Assembly: GCF_014207655.1 (NCBI RefSeq)
Contig: NZ_JACHHJ010000007.1
Coordinates: 1-64,000, forward strand
Length of the DNA: 64,000 bases
Reading direction: 5' to 3'
From: Geomicrobium halophilum
GTDB taxonomy: Bacteria > Bacillota > Bacilli > Bacillales > Marinococcaceae
Shown: positions 1-10,537 of the stretch, in pieces
How positions within the stretch are numbered: the stretch's first letter is position 1
Layout of the letters: each line of letters opens with the position of its first letter
Notes under the pieces: model-generated
What the model was told of the DNA's origin: nothing
Seen by the model: the letters and a program-made list of their open reading frames with translations, nothing else
The model's database searches: none
Program-made: the position numbers and the translations under genes

Positions 1-17
1 TGGATCACCTCCTTTCT
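1..17 (+). rRNA. 16S ribosomal RNA, 3' end (partial)
   Basis: The window opens with GGATCACCTCCTTTCT, the universal bacterial 16S rRNA 3' end containing the anti-Shine-Dalgarno CCTCC. Only these last bases lie in the window. The tRNA-Ile and tRNA-Ala genes that follow form a typical 16S-23S internal spacer, but no 23S gene comes after them. Confidence 0.93.
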
Positions 18-108
18 AAGGAGCACAGGGGCCTTCTAGCCGAAGGCCCGAACGACACGCTTTAGCTTTCATTCAGTTTTGAGCGGGCAACTGCTATCTT
101 GAGTAGAT

Positions 109-185
109 GGGCCTGTAGCTCAGTTGGTGAGAGCGCACGCCTGATAAGCGTGAGGTCGGTGGTTCGAGTCCACTCAGGCCCACCA
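109..185 (+). tRNA. tRNA-Ile (anticodon GAT)
   Basis: A 77-nt cloverleaf. The acceptor stem GGGCCTG pairs with CAGGCCC, the D-arm has GCTCAGTTGGTGAGAGC, the anticodon loop CTGATAA carries GAT, and the T-loop is GGTTCGAGTCC. CCA is encoded. It sits about 90 nt after the 16S end, the usual spacer tRNA of a Bacillus-type rRNA operon. Confidence 0.97.
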
Positions 186-214
186 TCTTAACTCAAGCCT
201 ATAATTAAATATAC

Positions 215-290
215 GGGGCCTTAGCTCAGCCGGGAGAGCGCCTGCTTTGCACGCAGGAGGTCAGCGGTTCGATCCCGCTAGGCTCCACCA
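215..290 (+). tRNA. tRNA-Ala (anticodon TGC)
   Basis: A 76-nt cloverleaf. The acceptor stem GGGGCCT pairs with AGGCTCC through one G-U pair, the anticodon loop CTTTGCACG carries TGC, and CCA is encoded. It lies 29 nt after tRNA-Ile, as in Bacillus spacers of the Ile-Ala type. An intrinsic terminator follows where 23S rRNA would be expected. Confidence 0.97.
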
Positions 291-302
291 TTTTTTAACG
301 AA

Positions 303-332
303 CACAGACAGCATTGCTAGTCTGTTTTTTTT
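303..332 (+). terminator. Intrinsic terminator after tRNA-Ala
   Basis: ACAGAC and AGCA pair with TGCT and GTCTGT around a one-base bulge, and a run of eight T follows directly. It ends the 16S-tRNA-Ile-tRNA-Ala transcript about 13 nt after the tRNA-Ala CCA end and so closes the operon without 23S or 5S. Confidence 0.85.
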
Positions 333-431
333 ATGTAGAAGTTTATTAAAGTAAAAGGCATGAATGGATTTAATGAGGGCTATGCTGGTATAAGGGATGT
401 TAATTTTGTGAAAACCTCTATGACGCATTGC

Positions 432-479
432 TTGCAACTGAAGAGAATATATATTATATTATAGTCAAAGATAGTCAAG
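432..479 (+). promoter_or_regulatory. SigA promoter and CtsR operator of the ctsR operon
   Basis: TTGCAA (432-437), a 17-nt spacer and TATATT (455-460) form a good sigma-A promoter. Immediately downstream, AGTCAAA-GAT-AGTCAAG (463-479) matches the CtsR heptad direct repeat GGTCAAA-NAN-GGTCAAA with only a few changes. An operator over the transcription start fits autorepression of ctsR-mcsA-mcsB-clpC by CtsR, as known in B. subtilis. Confidence 0.85.
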
Positions 480-496
480 GTCAGGAGGTGAAAGGG

Positions 497-967
497 TTGG
501 GACAGAATATATCCGATGTAATCGAACGTTACTTGAAATCAATAATGACTGATCAAGAGCGGGATTTAATTGAAATTAAAAGAAGTGAACTTGCAAAGCA
601 TTTTGAATGTGTACCTTCTCAAATTAATTATGTCATTCGTACTCGGTTTACTGTTGAGAAAGGATATATTGTAGAAAGTAAAAGAGGGGGGGGTGGCTAC
701 ATCCGTATTACGAAAGTGCAGCATACGGACCACCTCGATTTATATGATCAATTAATCGAGCTTATTGGGGGTTCGATTGATCAAGATACTGGAAAAAGTA
801 TTATACTGCGTTTATTAGAGGAAGGCGCGATTAGTAAACGTGAAGGTAATATTATGCTCGCAACGATTGAGCGAGAGGTCATTGCTCTACCAATGCCATC
901 TCACCGTGATGCCATTCGTGCGAACGTACTGAAAGCCATGCTATCAAGTTTAAAATATAAAATATAA
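497..967 (+). CDS. ctsR: Heat-shock transcriptional repressor CtsR
   Basis: CtsR is a dimeric winged-helix repressor of the clp/mcs class III heat-shock genes. It dissociates from its heptad operator on heating and is degraded by ClpCP. I place the start at the TTG at 497, 6 nt after AGGAGGTG (483-490). This gives 156 aa beginning MGQNISDVIERYLK, matching the family N-terminus; the ATG at 428 precedes the promoter and operator and cannot be used. The DNA-binding segment has CVPSQINYVI followed by the glycine wing RGGGGYIRI. First gene of ctsR-mcsA-mcsB-clpC. Confidence 0.96.
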   Translation: MGQNISDVIERYLKSIMTDQERDLIEIKRSELAKHFECVPSQINYVIRTRFTVEKGYIVESKRGGGGYIRITKVQHTDHLDLYDQLIELIGGSIDQDTGKSIILRLLEEGAISKREGNIMLATIEREVIALPMPSHRDAIRANVLKAMLSSLKYKI

Positions 968-986
968 ACAGAGGGGAGCGGAGCTG

Positions 987-1529
987 ATGCGGTGTCAGGA
1001 ATGTGATCATCGGAAAGCTACACTACATTTCACGAAAATCGTTAATGGTAAAAAAAATGAAATGCATCTTTGTGAAATGTGTGCAAAAGAAAAAGGGGAT
1101 GATTTACCCGGTTCCAATAGTTATTCCATCCACGACCTTCTGTCTGGCTTACTAAATCTAGATCCGAGTATAGGAACGAATGTTGGCTATTCTCAACGGG
1201 CAAATCAAGAGGAGGCTCTTCGCTGTCAAAAGTGCGGATTATACTATAAAGATTTTGTAAAGAATAGCCGATTTGGATGTTCCCATTGTTACAAAGCATT
1301 TAGTGCTAAACTAGATCCGATCCTCAAGCGTGTCCACGGGGGGAATCATACACATACTGGTAAGATTCCAGAACGTGCAGGCGGACGGTTGAAGGTCCAA
1401 CGAGAGGTAGCGAAGTTAAAAGCAGAAATGCAGGAGCACATTCATAATGAGGAATTTGAACGTGCGGCCGAAGTCCGGGATCGGATTCGGAATCTTGAAG
1501 ATGCACAGGGGAAGGAGGGAGATGAATAA
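987..1529 (+). CDS. mcsA: McsA, activator of protein arginine kinase McsB
   Basis: A 180-aa adaptor that binds and activates the McsB kinase and helps control CtsR. Four zinc-binding CxxC motifs are visible: CQEC near the start, CEMC around residue 29, CQKC and CSHC in the middle. The last 40 residues form a UVR-type helical motif (EMQEHIHNEEFERAAEVRDRI). GAGGGGAG lies ahead of the ATG. It starts 19 nt after ctsR and overlaps mcsB by one base, so the two are probably translationally coupled. Confidence 0.96.
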   Translation: MRCQECDHRKATLHFTKIVNGKKNEMHLCEMCAKEKGDDLPGSNSYSIHDLLSGLLNLDPSIGTNVGYSQRANQEEALRCQKCGLYYKDFVKNSRFGCSHCYKAFSAKLDPILKRVHGGNHTHTGKIPERAGGRLKVQREVAKLKAEMQEHIHNEEFERAAEVRDRIRNLEDAQGKEGDE

Positions 1530-2617
1530 TGTCTTTAGAGAAGTTTATCTCTGAAGCAATCAGCCCTTGGATGAAAGAAACAGGTCCTGATGATGACATT
1601 GTTATGAGCACTCGTATAAGGTTGGCTCGAAATGTTGAGGAATTTCCCTTCCCGTTTAAGTCATCTGAGGATGCGTCAAAAGCACTTTATAAACATGTGC
1701 ATGAGCGCTTGCCACAACCGAGTGATGAACGGATTGGAAAACTGACGTGGATACCGATTGATGGTCTTTCAGAGATCGAAAAGACGGTCCTTGTAGAAAA
1801 ACATCTTACAAGTCCCCAGCTTGCTGAAGAATCAACGCAGGCAGCCGTTGTGTTGAACAACGACGAATCGGTCAGTATGATGGTAAATGAAGAGGATCAT
1901 TTAAGGATTCAATGCTTGTTTTCTGGTTTTCAACTTGGGCCAGGTTATAAGGTAGCGAGTGATCTTGATGATTGGATTGAATCCTATGTGGATTATGCTT
2001 TTGATGAGAAAAAAGGATATTTGACCAGTTGCCCTACAAATGTTGGTACAGGGCTGCGTGCCTCCGTGATGATGCATCTTCCGGCGCTGACCACTACGAA
2101 ACAGTTGAATCGAATTTTACCTGCGATTAGTCAATTAGGTCTTGTTGTTAGAGGAATTTACGGCGAAGGTAGCGAAGCTAGAGGGGACCTCTTTCAAATT
2201 TCTAATCAGATGACGCTTGGAAAGTCAGAAGAAGATATCATTGAGGAACTGCGTGGTGTTGTTCTTCAACTCATCGAACGCGAACGTATGACAAGGAAAA
2301 ATTTGCAAGAGCATAATCAATTACAACTGGTTGATCAAGTTCATCGTTCCTACGGAATTCTGGCAAACAGCCGAATCATCGAATCCAAGGAAGCTGGGAG
2401 ACACTTATCCAACCTTCGGTTAGGGATTGATCTTGATTTAATTCAAGGTATACAGGGTAATATCCTTAATGAGTTGATGATTTTGATTCAGCCTGCTTTT
2501 CTCCAACAGTTTGCAAAGCAACAATTATCCCCGGAAGAACGTGATGAAAGGCGGGCAACGTTAATTCGTGAGAGGTTGAAATTAGAAAATCTTAATGATG
2601 GAGGTGACCGACCATGA
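1529..2617 (+). CDS. mcsB: Protein arginine kinase McsB
   Basis: McsB phosphorylates arginines on misfolded proteins and CtsR, marking them for ClpCP. At 362 aa it matches the family length of about 363. The phosphagen-kinase fold shows the nucleotide-binding STRIRLARN at 27-35, NEEDHLR near 120-126, and [13 protein letters not shown] with the conserved catalytic-region cysteine at 168. The ATG overlaps the mcsA stop, and the 3' end overlaps the clpC start. Confidence 0.97.
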   Translation: MSLEKFISEAISPWMKETGPDDDIVMSTRIRLARNVEEFPFPFKSSEDASKALYKHVHERLPQPSDERIGKLTWIPIDGLSEIEKTVLVEKHLTSPQLAEESTQAAVVLNNDESVSMMVNEEDHLRIQCLFSGFQLGPGYKVASDLDDWIESYVDYAFDEKKGYLTSCPTNVGTGLRASVMMHLPALTTTKQLNRILPAISQLGLVVRGIYGEGSEARGDLFQISNQMTLGKSEEDIIEELRGVVLQLIERERMTRKNLQEHNQLQLVDQVHRSYGILANSRIIESKEAGRHLSNLRLGIDLDLIQGIQGNILNELMILIQPAFLQQFAKQQLSPEERDERRATLIRERLKLENLNDGGDRP

Positions 2618-5073
2618 TGTTTGGCCGCTTTACAGAGAGGGCGCAGAAGGTTCTTGCGCTTGCACAGGAAGAGGCTGTTCGGCTTGGTCATACGAATATA
2701 GGAACGGAGCATATTTTGTTAGGATTGCTTCGGGAAGGCGATGGAATTGCTGCTAAAGCTCTACAAGCACTTAACTTAGCTTCGGATCAGGTCCAACAAG
2801 AGGTCGAAAATCTTATTGGCCATGAAGGAAATGGGGCTGTAAACAAACAAACTCCTCATTACACTCCACGTGCAAAGAAAGTGATTGAACTTTCCATGGA
2901 TGAAGCACGTAAGCTTGGTCATTCATACGTTGGAACGGAGCATATCCTTCTTGGTCTAATTCGAGAAGGTGAAGGGGTAGCAGCACGTGTGCTAAATAAT
3001 TTAGGTGTAAGTCTGAACAAAGCACGTCAACAAGTGCTGCAACTGCTCGGTAGCAATGAATCTTCCGGAAGCAATACTCAGCAAGGTGGAGGTGCAGCTG
3101 GAGGAAGCGTCAATACACCAACGCTTGATAGCTTGGCACGTGATTTAACAGCAGTAGCAAAAGAGGAAAATCTTGACCCTGTTATTGGAAGGGAAAAAGA
3201 AATTCAACGCGTCATTCAGGTTTTATCAAGAAGAACGAAAAATAACCCTGTATTAATCGGTGAGCCGGGCGTTGGGAAGACGGCTGTAGCTGAAGGTCTT
3301 GCCCAATCCATTATTTCCAACGAAGTTCCGGAGACATTACGGAATAAACGGGTCATGACCCTTGATATGGGGACGGTTGTTGCCGGTACAAAATACCGTG
3401 GGGAATTTGAAGATCGTTTGAAAAAAGTGATGGAAGAAATTCGTCAAGCCGGTAATGTAATTTTATTTATTGATGAACTCCACACATTAATCGGTGCCGG
3501 CGGTGCGGAAGGCGCAATTGATGCTTCTAACATTTTAAAGCCTTCTCTGGCACGTGGAGATCTTCAATGTATTGGGGCCACCACCCTTGATGAATATCGC
3601 CGTTATATTGAGAAGGACGCGGCTCTTGAGCGTCGTTTTCAACCCATTCAGGTTGACGAACCTACATTAGAAGAATCCGGGCAAATTCTAAGTGGGCTCC
3701 GTGATCGCTACGAAGCGCATCACCGGGTGACGATTACGGATGAGGCGATTGAGGAAGCAGTCAGAATGTCTGATCGTTATATTTCAGATCGTTATCTTCC
3801 GGACAAAGCCATTGACTTGATAGATGAAGCTGCTTCAAAGGTAAGGCTTCGTTCGTATACAGCCCCGCCAGATTTAAAAGAGATGGAACAAAAATTGGAT
3901 GAAACCCGTAAGGAAAAAGATGCAGCTGTCCAAAGCCAGGAATTTGAAAAAGCAGCATCTCTTCGGGATAGCGAACAACGTCTGCGTCAAGAGCTTGATC
4001 AACTTAAGGATGAATGGAAGGAAAAACAGGGGCAAGAGAATACGGAAGTTACAATGAATGATATTGCCGAAGTTGTTGCGAGCTGGACCGGTATTCCTGT
4101 CACCAAGCTAGCTGAGGAAGAGACAGAGCGGCTGTTGCGGATGGAAGACATCCTACATGGGCGTGTTGTTGGGCAAGATGAAGCTGTCGTGGCAGTTTCT
4201 AAAGCAGTGCGTCGTGCACGTGCTGGCTTAAAAGATCCTAACCGTCCGATTGGGTCATTTATCTTCCTGGGACCTACCGGGGTCGGGAAGACAGAACTCG
4301 CACGTGCCGTTGCGGAAACGCTCTTCGGTGATGAAGAGGCCGTATTACGGATCGACATGTCGGAGTATATGGAAAAATATACAACGAGCCGACTCGTAGG
4401 CTCCCCTCCTGGATATGTCGGTTATGATGAGGGTGGTCAACTAACGGAGAAAGTTCGTCAGCGCCCCTATTCGGTTATTTTATTGGACGAAATTGAAAAA
4501 GCACACCCTGATGTATTTAATATTCTGTTACAGGTGTTAGAAGATGGCCATCTTACAGACTCTAAGGGTCGTAAGGTAGACTTTAGAAATACGGCCATTA
4601 TTATGACCTCTAATGTGGGGGCTGCTTCCCTCTTGCACAACAAATCAGTAGGATTTGCGACCAATAATTCTGACCATAAATATGAAGATATGAGAAATAA
4701 GGTGCTCGAAGAACTAAAGAAAACGTTCCGTCCAGAGTTCTTAAACAGAATCGATGAAACGATTGTCTTCCACAGCCTTGAGAAGAAACACATTAAAGAA
4801 ATCGTAGGCCTCATGGCAGATGAATTGAAAAAACGTTTAAATGAACAAGAAATTGACTTTGAACTAACGGATGAAGCCCAAAACAAAATTGCCGATGAAG
4901 GGTTTGACCCTGAATATGGGGCACGTCCACTTCGCCGTGCTCTGCAAAAGCAAGTGGAGGATCGTTTGTCGGATGAATTGCTAAGGGGCAATATCGAAAA
5001 GGGGCATACAGCCGTCATTGATTATAAAGATGGCCAGTTCGAGGTTGAATTAAAGTCAAAAGCTCCGACGTAA
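2614..5073 (+). CDS. clpC: ATP-dependent Clp protease ATPase subunit ClpC
   Basis: An 819-aa Hsp100 unfoldase that delivers substrates, including arginine-phosphorylated proteins, to ClpP. Two N-terminal repeats (about 1-145) contain [10 protein letters not shown] and [13 protein letters not shown]+ domain 1 has Walker A GEPGVGKT and Walker B FIDELHTL; a UVR-containing middle coiled coil covers about 410-475; AAA+ domain 2 has GPTGVGKT and [10 protein letters not shown]. It begins with tandem ATGs overlapping the mcsB stop. The spacing GGAGGTGACCGACC favours the first. Confidence 0.98.
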   Translation: MMFGRFTERAQKVLALAQEEAVRLGHTNIGTEHILLGLLREGDGIAAKALQALNLASDQVQQEVENLIGHEGNGAVNKQTPHYTPRAKKVIELSMDEARKLGHSYVGTEHILLGLIREGEGVAARVLNNLGVSLNKARQQVLQLLGSNESSGSNTQQGGGAAGGSVNTPTLDSLARDLTAVAKEENLDPVIGREKEIQRVIQVLSRRTKNNPVLIGEPGVGKTAVAEGLAQSIISNEVPETLRNKRVMTLDMGTVVAGTKYRGEFEDRLKKVMEEIRQAGNVILFIDELHTLIGAGGAEGAIDASNILKPSLARGDLQCIGATTLDEYRRYIEKDAALERRFQPIQVDEPTLEESGQILSGLRDRYEAHHRVTITDEAIEEAVRMSDRYISDRYLPDKAIDLIDEAASKVRLRSYTAPPDLKEMEQKLDETRKEKDAAVQSQEFEKAASLRDSEQRLRQELDQLKDEWKEKQGQENTEVTMNDIAEVVASWTGIPVTKLAEEETERLLRMEDILHGRVVGQDEAVVAVSKAVRRARAGLKDPNRPIGSFIFLGPTGVGKTELARAVAETLFGDEEAVLRIDMSEYMEKYTTSRLVGSPPGYVGYDEGGQLTEKVRQRPYSVILLDEIEKAHPDVFNILLQVLEDGHLTDSKGRKVDFRNTAIIMTSNVGAASLLHNKSVGFATNNSDHKYEDMRNKVLEELKKTFRPEFLNRIDETIVFHSLEKKHIKEIVGLMADELKKRLNEQEIDFELTDEAQNKIADEGFDPEYGARPLRRALQKQVEDRLSDELLRGNIEKGHTAVIDYKDGQFEVELKSKAPT

Positions 5074-5082
5074 GGGTCTATG

Positions 5083-5110
5083 AAGCCGGGTAAGCAAGCA
5101 CCCGGCTTTT
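5083..5110 (+). terminator. Terminator of the ctsR-clpC operon
   Basis: AAGCCGGGT and ACCCGGCTT form a perfect 9-bp stem around an 8-nt loop, followed by TTC. It lies just after the clpC stop and separates the clp operon from radA. The T-run is short, so some read-through is possible. Confidence 0.8.
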
Positions 5111-5183
5111 CTATTCACATTCAGTTTTGTGAAGCAATGAGTCAGGCATTACCTTACATACAATGACATCAAGGAGGAGCAGG

Positions 5184-6572
5184 ATGGCGAAAACAAAGAC
5201 AAAATTTATTTGTCAGGAATGCGGCTATGAATCTCGGAAGTGGATGGGACGCTGCCCTTCATGCCAAAACTGGAATACACTCGTTGAAGAGATGGAGACC
5301 CCAACATCAAAACGGGCTGAAGGTACGGGGCGTGCCAACGTTTCAAATCGTCCACAGCCAATAAGTCAGATTAGCCGTGAAAATGAACAACGCATGACGA
5401 CGAAACTTTCGGAATTAAACCGGGTGCTCGGTGGAGGCATTGTTCCGGGGTCGCTCGTCCTTGTAGGCGGGGATCCGGGGATAGGAAAATCTACGCTTCT
5501 TTTGCAACTTTCAGCGCTTTTGGCAGAGGAAAATAAAAAAGTGTTGTATATTTCAGGGGAAGAATCGGTCAAACAAACGAAAATGCGGGCTGAACGTTTG
5601 CACGCACATGCGGATGCATTATATGTGCTCACGGAAACGGACACTGTGGTGATTGAGCAAGCGGTGGATATGGTTCAACCGGACCTCGTTATCATTGATT
5701 CCATCCAGACCATGCAGACACCGGATATCACATCCGCACCTGGAAGTGTTGCTCAAGTACGAGAGTCAACATCTGCCTTTATGAATTTGGCGAAGTCACG
5801 GGGCATATCTGTTTTTGTTGTCGGGCATGTAACGAAACAGGGGGCGATTGCCGGACCGAAAATGCTTGAACATATGGTAGATGCGGTGCTCTATTTCGAA
5901 GGGGAGCGCCATCACACATTTCGAATTTTGCGTGCGGTGAAAAATCGATTTGGTTCTACAAATGAAATTGGCATTTTTGAAATGAATGAAGAAGGCTTGC
6001 GTGAAGTCCTTAACCCTTCAGAAATTTTTCTGGAGGAGCGATCAGAAGGTGTTGCGGGCGCAACTGTCACGGCATCTCTAGAAGGCACACGTCCGGTTTT
6101 GGTGGAACTACAAGCACTAGTAGCCCCAACTAGTTATGCCAACCCCCGGCGTACAGCGACAGGGGTTGATCATAATCGGGTTGCTTTATTAATGGCAGTC
6201 TTGGAAAGACGGGTAGGTATGCTCTTACAAAATCAAGACGCTTACATTAATGTTGCCGGAGGCGTTAAGCTTGATGAGCCGGCAGTTGATTTGGCTATTG
6301 CCGTAAGCATTGCTTCGAGTTTCCGCAATCAAGTGACGAGACCGACCGATGTTGCCATTGGTGAGGTTGGTTTAACAGGAGAAATACGCAGGGTTTCCCG
6401 GATTCAGGAAAGGGTAAATGAAAGTGCAAAATTAGGGTTTGAGCGGTGCATCATTCCTTCCAAAAATATGGGGGGATGGAAAACACCTGATCATATGCAC
6501 TGTATCGGAGTTGGTACCCTTGAAGAAGCGTTGGACGTGATGCTTGAAGAGCGGGCAAGAACGTGGTCATAG
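5184..6572 (+). CDS. radA: DNA repair protein RadA (Sms)
   Basis: RadA is a RecA-related, DnaB-like helicase that promotes branch migration during recombination and transformation. The zinc finger uses C10, C13, C24 and C27. The RecA-like core has Walker [11 protein letters not shown] (about 95-104) and the diagnostic KNRFG motif; the C-terminal third resembles the Lon-protease fold. I chose the ATG at 5184 after AAGGAGGA (5171-5178), giving 462 aa, rather than the upstream ATG at 5163. It is 12 nt from disA, as in B. subtilis. Confidence 0.96.
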   Translation: MAKTKTKFICQECGYESRKWMGRCPSCQNWNTLVEEMETPTSKRAEGTGRANVSNRPQPISQISRENEQRMTTKLSELNRVLGGGIVPGSLVLVGGDPGIGKSTLLLQLSALLAEENKKVLYISGEESVKQTKMRAERLHAHADALYVLTETDTVVIEQAVDMVQPDLVIIDSIQTMQTPDITSAPGSVAQVRESTSAFMNLAKSRGISVFVVGHVTKQGAIAGPKMLEHMVDAVLYFEGERHHTFRILRAVKNRFGSTNEIGIFEMNEEGLREVLNPSEIFLEERSEGVAGATVTASLEGTRPVLVELQALVAPTSYANPRRTATGVDHNRVALLMAVLERRVGMLLQNQDAYINVAGGVKLDEPAVDLAIAVSIASSFRNQVTRPTDVAIGEVGLTGEIRRVSRIQERVNESAKLGFERCIIPSKNMGGWKTPDHMHCIGVGTLEEALDVMLEERARTWS

Positions 6573-6584
6573 GGAGGTGCACAA

Positions 6585-7658
6585 ATGAAAGATCGTGATC
6601 GTGCGCACTTTATCAACAATGTCTTTCCATTTTTGGCTCCAGGTACACCGCTAAGGGAGGGTGTTGATAACGTGTTGCGTGCCCGTACAGGCGGATTAAT
6701 TATCGTCGGCTTCAGTGATTCCGTAAGGAAAATTGTGGATGGAGGTTTTCAAATTGAGGCTGATTATACACCTGCCCAACTTTACGAATTAGCGAAAATG
6801 GATGGTGCGATTATTCTGAGTAAAAATGCTCAGAAAATTTTATTCGCAAATGTACAGCTTGTCCCGGATAGTAAAATTCATTCAAATGAAACTGGCATGC
6901 GGCATCGGACAGCTGAACGTGTGGCTAAAACAACGGGAGAGTTGGTGATTGCCATATCCGAACGCCGGAACGTGATTACGCTCTATCAAACAGATCACCG
7001 CTATACCCTCAAGGATATGGGGGTCATCCTTACCAAGGCAAACCAGGCTATTCAAACACTGGAAAAATACAAAGCCGTATTGGACCAGAGCATTACCAAT
7101 CTAGGTGCCTTGGAATTTGAAAATCTCGTTACTTTTCAAGACGTTTCACAAGTCATTCATCGAGTGGAAATGGTTTTAAGAGTGAAAAGAGAGCTGATTA
7201 CGTATGTTCATGAGCTAGGGAACGAAGGGCGATTGATTACGATGCAACTCAATGAGCTCTTAAATAATGTAGAACAAGAAGCGTTTTTACTACTGAAAGA
7301 TTATGTGAATGATGAGCAAATTGATGCTTCGGAAGCCTTTCATGATTTGCAGGTTCTTTCCGAGCGAAAACCACTGAATGATGATATGATTTTACGATTG
7401 CTTGGGAAGGCACGGAAAAAAGAGGATCAGGATCGGACATTGCTTCCGCGTGGATACCGTTTGCTGCATAGAATTCCTCGCCTGCCATCATCGATTATCG
7501 ATAATATCGTCGATTATTTTGGAACACTAGATGCTTTTAGTCATGCAAGTTTAGAGGAATTAGACAGGGTAGAGGGGATTGGTGAAACAAGGGCGAATAT
7601 GGTGAAGGAAGGGATTCAGCGGGTACAAGAACAATTGTTTATTGATCGTCATATTTAA
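6585..7658 (+). CDS. disA: Diadenylate cyclase DisA, DNA integrity scanning protein
   Basis: DisA makes cyclic di-AMP from two ATP and scans DNA, stalling at branched structures to delay sporulation when DNA is damaged. The N-terminal DAC domain holds the catalytic DGA at 73-75 and RHR at 106-108, the two signatures of the family. A helical linker follows, and the C-terminus (about 300-357) is a helix-hairpin-helix DNA-binding domain ([16 protein letters not shown]). At 357 aa it is close to the usual 360. Confidence 0.97.
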   Translation: MKDRDRAHFINNVFPFLAPGTPLREGVDNVLRARTGGLIIVGFSDSVRKIVDGGFQIEADYTPAQLYELAKMDGAIILSKNAQKILFANVQLVPDSKIHSNETGMRHRTAERVAKTTGELVIAISERRNVITLYQTDHRYTLKDMGVILTKANQAIQTLEKYKAVLDQSITNLGALEFENLVTFQDVSQVIHRVEMVLRVKRELITYVHELGNEGRLITMQLNELLNNVEQEAFLLLKDYVNDEQIDASEAFHDLQVLSERKPLNDDMILRLLGKARKKEDQDRTLLPRGYRLLHRIPRLPSSIIDNIVDYFGTLDAFSHASLEELDRVEGIGETRANMVKEGIQRVQEQLFIDRHI

Positions 7659-7837
7659 TCCTACTGATAAGGTTTTGTAAGGTCTACACTTTATAATAGG
7701 AGGGAAACACTCTGTGTAAGCAGGGGTGTTCCTTCAACCATAAATGCTACTTGGAAAATTTTTAAATGAAACTGAGTTTCAGAGGTTAGATTAAACACCA
7801 TTTGGTTATAATAATGAGGTCAGGGAGGTGAATGATC

Positions 7838-8962
7838 ATGTTAAAAAGAATGGTGCAAGTGTTTTTTGTCGTCGTAGGCGGGGCCCTTGGTTTTATATTT
7901 ATATCTGAACTTATTTCATCCTTAGATCATGTGGAGCTTCCTGCTTGGTTATTAAATGAATATGTAGGCGGCGGTATTGGCGCATTGTTATTCTTTATTC
8001 TATCAATGTGGGTGGCTGACCCCATTGTGAAGGCATTAGGCGTGATCGAGGAAGCGATCATAAAAGCGCCGATCACGAATGTATTATTTGGCACGTTAGG
8101 TTTAATGTTTGGGTTAATGGTAGCCTTTCTCATCGGTCTTCCTTTAGGGGAAGTGCAGATACCCGTGATTAGTCAGGTGGTCCCCATATTTATGACTGTT
8201 ATATTTGGGTATTATGGTTTTAGAATTGGTTCGCAAAAGCGGGATGAGATTGTCGCTCTCGTAGGGAACTTAGGAAGAAACGCGAATAAAGAACGGAAAA
8301 AAGATGATGGAAGCACCGATCATTATCTGGGAGATGAAAACTCTCAAAATGCATTTCCTCTGAAGATCTTTGATACGAGCGTGATTATCGATGGACGAAT
8401 AGCTGATGTATGCCGGACAGGGTTTCTTGAAGGCACAGTTGTGATCCCTAAATTCGTTCTTGATGAGCTGCAGCATATCGCGGATTCATCGGATGCACTG
8501 AAACGCAATCGAGGACGTCGCGGCCTTGATATTCTTAATCAAATCCAAAAAGAGCTTCCGGTTCAGGTGAAAATTGAAGATATTGATTTTGAAGATATTC
8601 AAGCCGTGGATAGTAAACTTGTAAAACTAGCACAAACAACTTCTGGAATTGTTGTAACGAATGATTTTAATTTAAATAAAGTGTGCGATTTGCAAGGGGT
8701 AGCTGTCTTAAATATTAACGATCTGGCTAATGCTGTTAAACCTGTTGTGCTGCCAGGGGAAGATATGTCTGTCCAAGTGATCAAGGATGGAAAAGAAGAG
8801 GATCAAGGAGTTGGCTACCTGGATGACGGAACGATGATTGTCATTGAGGATGGTCGGTCATACATCGGACATCAGATTGATGTCGTTGTTACGAGTGTGC
8901 TTCAGACAAGTGCCGGCCGGATGATCTTTGCTAAACCGAAAATGATGGAAAAAGCCCTTTAA
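7838..8962 (+). CDS. Membrane PIN/TRAM domain protein (YacL family)
   Basis: Four predicted membrane helices lie in the first 140 residues. A cytoplasmic PIN nuclease-like domain (about 175-290, starting [16 protein letters not shown] with acidic residues D and D/E of the fold) and a C-terminal TRAM domain (about 305-360) follow. The family is conserved next to disA in Bacilli; its biochemical role is not settled, though PIN and TRAM domains suggest an RNA substrate. GGGAGGTG fits the ATG at 7838 (374 aa) better than the ATG at 7832, which is too close. Confidence 0.9.
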   Translation: MLKRMVQVFFVVVGGALGFIFISELISSLDHVELPAWLLNEYVGGGIGALLFFILSMWVADPIVKALGVIEEAIIKAPITNVLFGTLGLMFGLMVAFLIGLPLGEVQIPVISQVVPIFMTVIFGYYGFRIGSQKRDEIVALVGNLGRNANKERKKDDGSTDHYLGDENSQNAFPLKIFDTSVIIDGRIADVCRTGFLEGTVVIPKFVLDELQHIADSSDALKRNRGRRGLDILNQIQKELPVQVKIEDIDFEDIQAVDSKLVKLAQTTSGIVVTNDFNLNKVCDLQGVAVLNINDLANAVKPVVLPGEDMSVQVIKDGKEEDQGVGYLDDGTMIVIEDGRSYIGHQIDVVVTSVLQTSAGRMIFAKPKMMEKAL

Positions 8963-9310
8963 TTTTTAACGTATAGGTTAAACCTATCGCTACGTGAGCA
9001 AATCGTTAAGATATTTATCATCTTTATGGTGTGTGTTTTATAGAGGAGGACAAAAACAAACATGACGCTTCGCGGCACTCCCTACGAAGGAAAAGTGGTT
9101 TCCGTTGTTTGTCCCCGGGCGTTTTGAACATCTTCTTATCATTATCGCCGCGGAAGGCTTGGCAAAGCTGCCAGTTGCTTTCCGCGGTCTTTCGATTGTA
9201 TGATAATGATTGTAATTCTAAGAACGAGTTCAAAAAGGGAAATTCAACAGCACGATTACTGATGTTTCCGGACTTTTTTGAACATCCTCTAAAAGGGGTG
9301 CACCATACCT
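8963..9310 (+). repeat. Intergenic repeat element R1 (about 9046-9290) before ispD
   Basis: This 348-nt gap holds no credible gene. From 9046 it starts GAGGACAAAAACAAACATGA, continuing a 25-nt block identical to 34049-34073, and it ends near 9290 with CCGGACTTTTTTGAACATCC, the right end of a repeat family also seen near 21.6, 25.5, 34.1 and 35.3 kb. A second internal end, CGTTTTGAACATC (9120-9132), suggests two nested copies. Between them is a long hairpin (ATCATTATC/GATAATGAT and CCGCGGAA/TTCCGCGG). A short inverted repeat TAGGTTAAACCTA lies just after the yacL stop. Confidence 0.6.
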
Positions 9311-10027
9311 ATGACGTATACGGTCATCATACCTGCAGCTGGGCAAGGGAAGCGCATGAATGCAGGCAGAAACAAGCAGTTTTTACAAATTCGGTCCCTT
9401 CCCCTCATTATCCGTACACTGCAAGTGTTCCAAAAGGATGAAGCTTGCCACCAAATTATCGTTGTTGCAAATTTCGATGAAATCGAGGATATGAAACAAT
9501 TATTTGCTCATTATGAGGTTACAAAGGTTCAGGCTGTTGTCTCTGGAGGGAGAGAACGACAAGAGAGCGTCTATGCAGGTCTACAAGAAATTAACCATGA
9601 TGAGGGTGTTGTGTTAGTTCATGATGGTGCCCGTCCTTTCGTCCGGCAGGAAGAGATCCATCAATTGATCAATAAAGTCTCTGCGAATGCTGGTGCGGTG
9701 CTGGCGGCAAGGGTGAAAGATACAATTAAAAAAGGCTCCGCTGACCAGATCGTCACCGAAACGTTGATGCGTGATGAGCTTTGGTCGGTGCAAACACCAC
9801 AAGCTTTTCCTGTCGAACTTCTTAAGCGGGCTCATGAGGGAGCTAGAACATCGGAGTTCCTTGGAACGGATGATGCAAGTCTTGTTGAGCATATCGGCGG
9901 TCATATCCATCTTGTTCCAGGAAGTGAAGAGAATATAAAGTTAACAACTCCTTATGATATCAGTATTGCTGAGATGATTTTAGAAGGTAGAAAGGAAGAT
10001 CAGCATGAGAATAGGGCAAGGCTTTGA
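9311..10027 (+). CDS. ispD: 2-C-methyl-D-erythritol 4-phosphate cytidylyltransferase
   Basis: IspD joins CTP and MEP to give CDP-ME in the MEP isoprenoid pathway. At 238 aa it has the N-terminal nucleotide-binding loop [27 protein letters not shown] in the middle and VQTPQAF further on, all family signatures. AAGGGGTG precedes the ATG by 10 nt. It overlaps ispF by 23 nt, so two successive enzymes of the pathway are coupled. The repeat R1 ends about 20 nt before the start and supplies part of the leader. Confidence 0.97.
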   Translation: MTYTVIIPAAGQGKRMNAGRNKQFLQIRSLPLIIRTLQVFQKDEACHQIIVVANFDEIEDMKQLFAHYEVTKVQAVVSGGRERQESVYAGLQEINHDEGVVLVHDGARPFVRQEEIHQLINKVSANAGAVLAARVKDTIKKGSADQIVTETLMRDELWSVQTPQAFPVELLKRAHEGARTSEFLGTDDASLVEHIGGHIHLVPGSEENIKLTTPYDISIAEMILEGRKEDQHENRARL

Positions 10028-10487
10028 TGTACATACCTTTGCAAAAGGTGAGTCGCTGATTGTTGGCGGCGTAAACATCCCTTATGAATGGGGGCTCAAA
10101 GGGCATTCAGATGCCGATGTTTTGCTTCACGCCATTGCTGATGCCTGTCTTGGTGCGATCGCAGAAGGGGATATTGGTCACCATTTTCCAGATACAGACC
10201 CTACGTTTTCTGGTGCTGATTCTGCCGGGTTATTAAAAGACGTGTACGCGTTGGTCGAGGGCAAAGGATATACACTTGGAAATCTGGATTGTACGATTGT
10301 AGCCGAGAAACCTAAGATGGCTCCTTACATTTCACCAATGCGGGAAAAAATTGCTGAGCTATTGCAAGCCGAAATCTCTCAGGTGAATGTGAAAGCGACC
10401 ACGTCCGAGAAAATGGGATTCACAGGCCGTAAGGAAGGGATGGCAGCAATGGTTACGGTTTTACTACAAAACAAATCATGTTCATGA
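10005..10487 (+). CDS. ispF: 2-C-methyl-D-erythritol 2,4-cyclodiphosphate synthase
   Basis: IspF cyclises CDP-ME2P to MEcPP with release of CMP. At 160 aa it carries the metal-binding GFDVHTF (D8, H10), [14 protein letters not shown] with the third metal histidine, and the C-terminal [14 protein letters not shown] that closes the active site. It starts within the end of ispD in another frame; AAAGGAAG lies ahead of the ATG. Confidence 0.97.
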   Translation: MRIGQGFDVHTFAKGESLIVGGVNIPYEWGLKGHSDADVLLHAIADACLGAIAEGDIGHHFPDTDPTFSGADSAGLLKDVYALVEGKGYTLGNLDCTIVAEKPKMAPYISPMREKIAELLQAEISQVNVKATTSEKMGFTGRKEGMAAMVTVLLQNKSCS

Positions 10488-10537
10488 TACAATCTTATAA
10501 GAAATGATAAGGACGTAAGAATAGGAAGGGATTAGCG

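Noticed and set aside
4467-5018. 183-codon minus-strand ORF opposite clpC
   Set aside because: Serine/cysteine-rich shadow of a conserved coding region; typical antisense open frame.
9031-9441. 136-codon plus-strand ORF across the yacL-ispD gap
   Set aside because: It runs through the repeat and into ispD in another frame, with no recognisable domain; the ispD frame is the real one.
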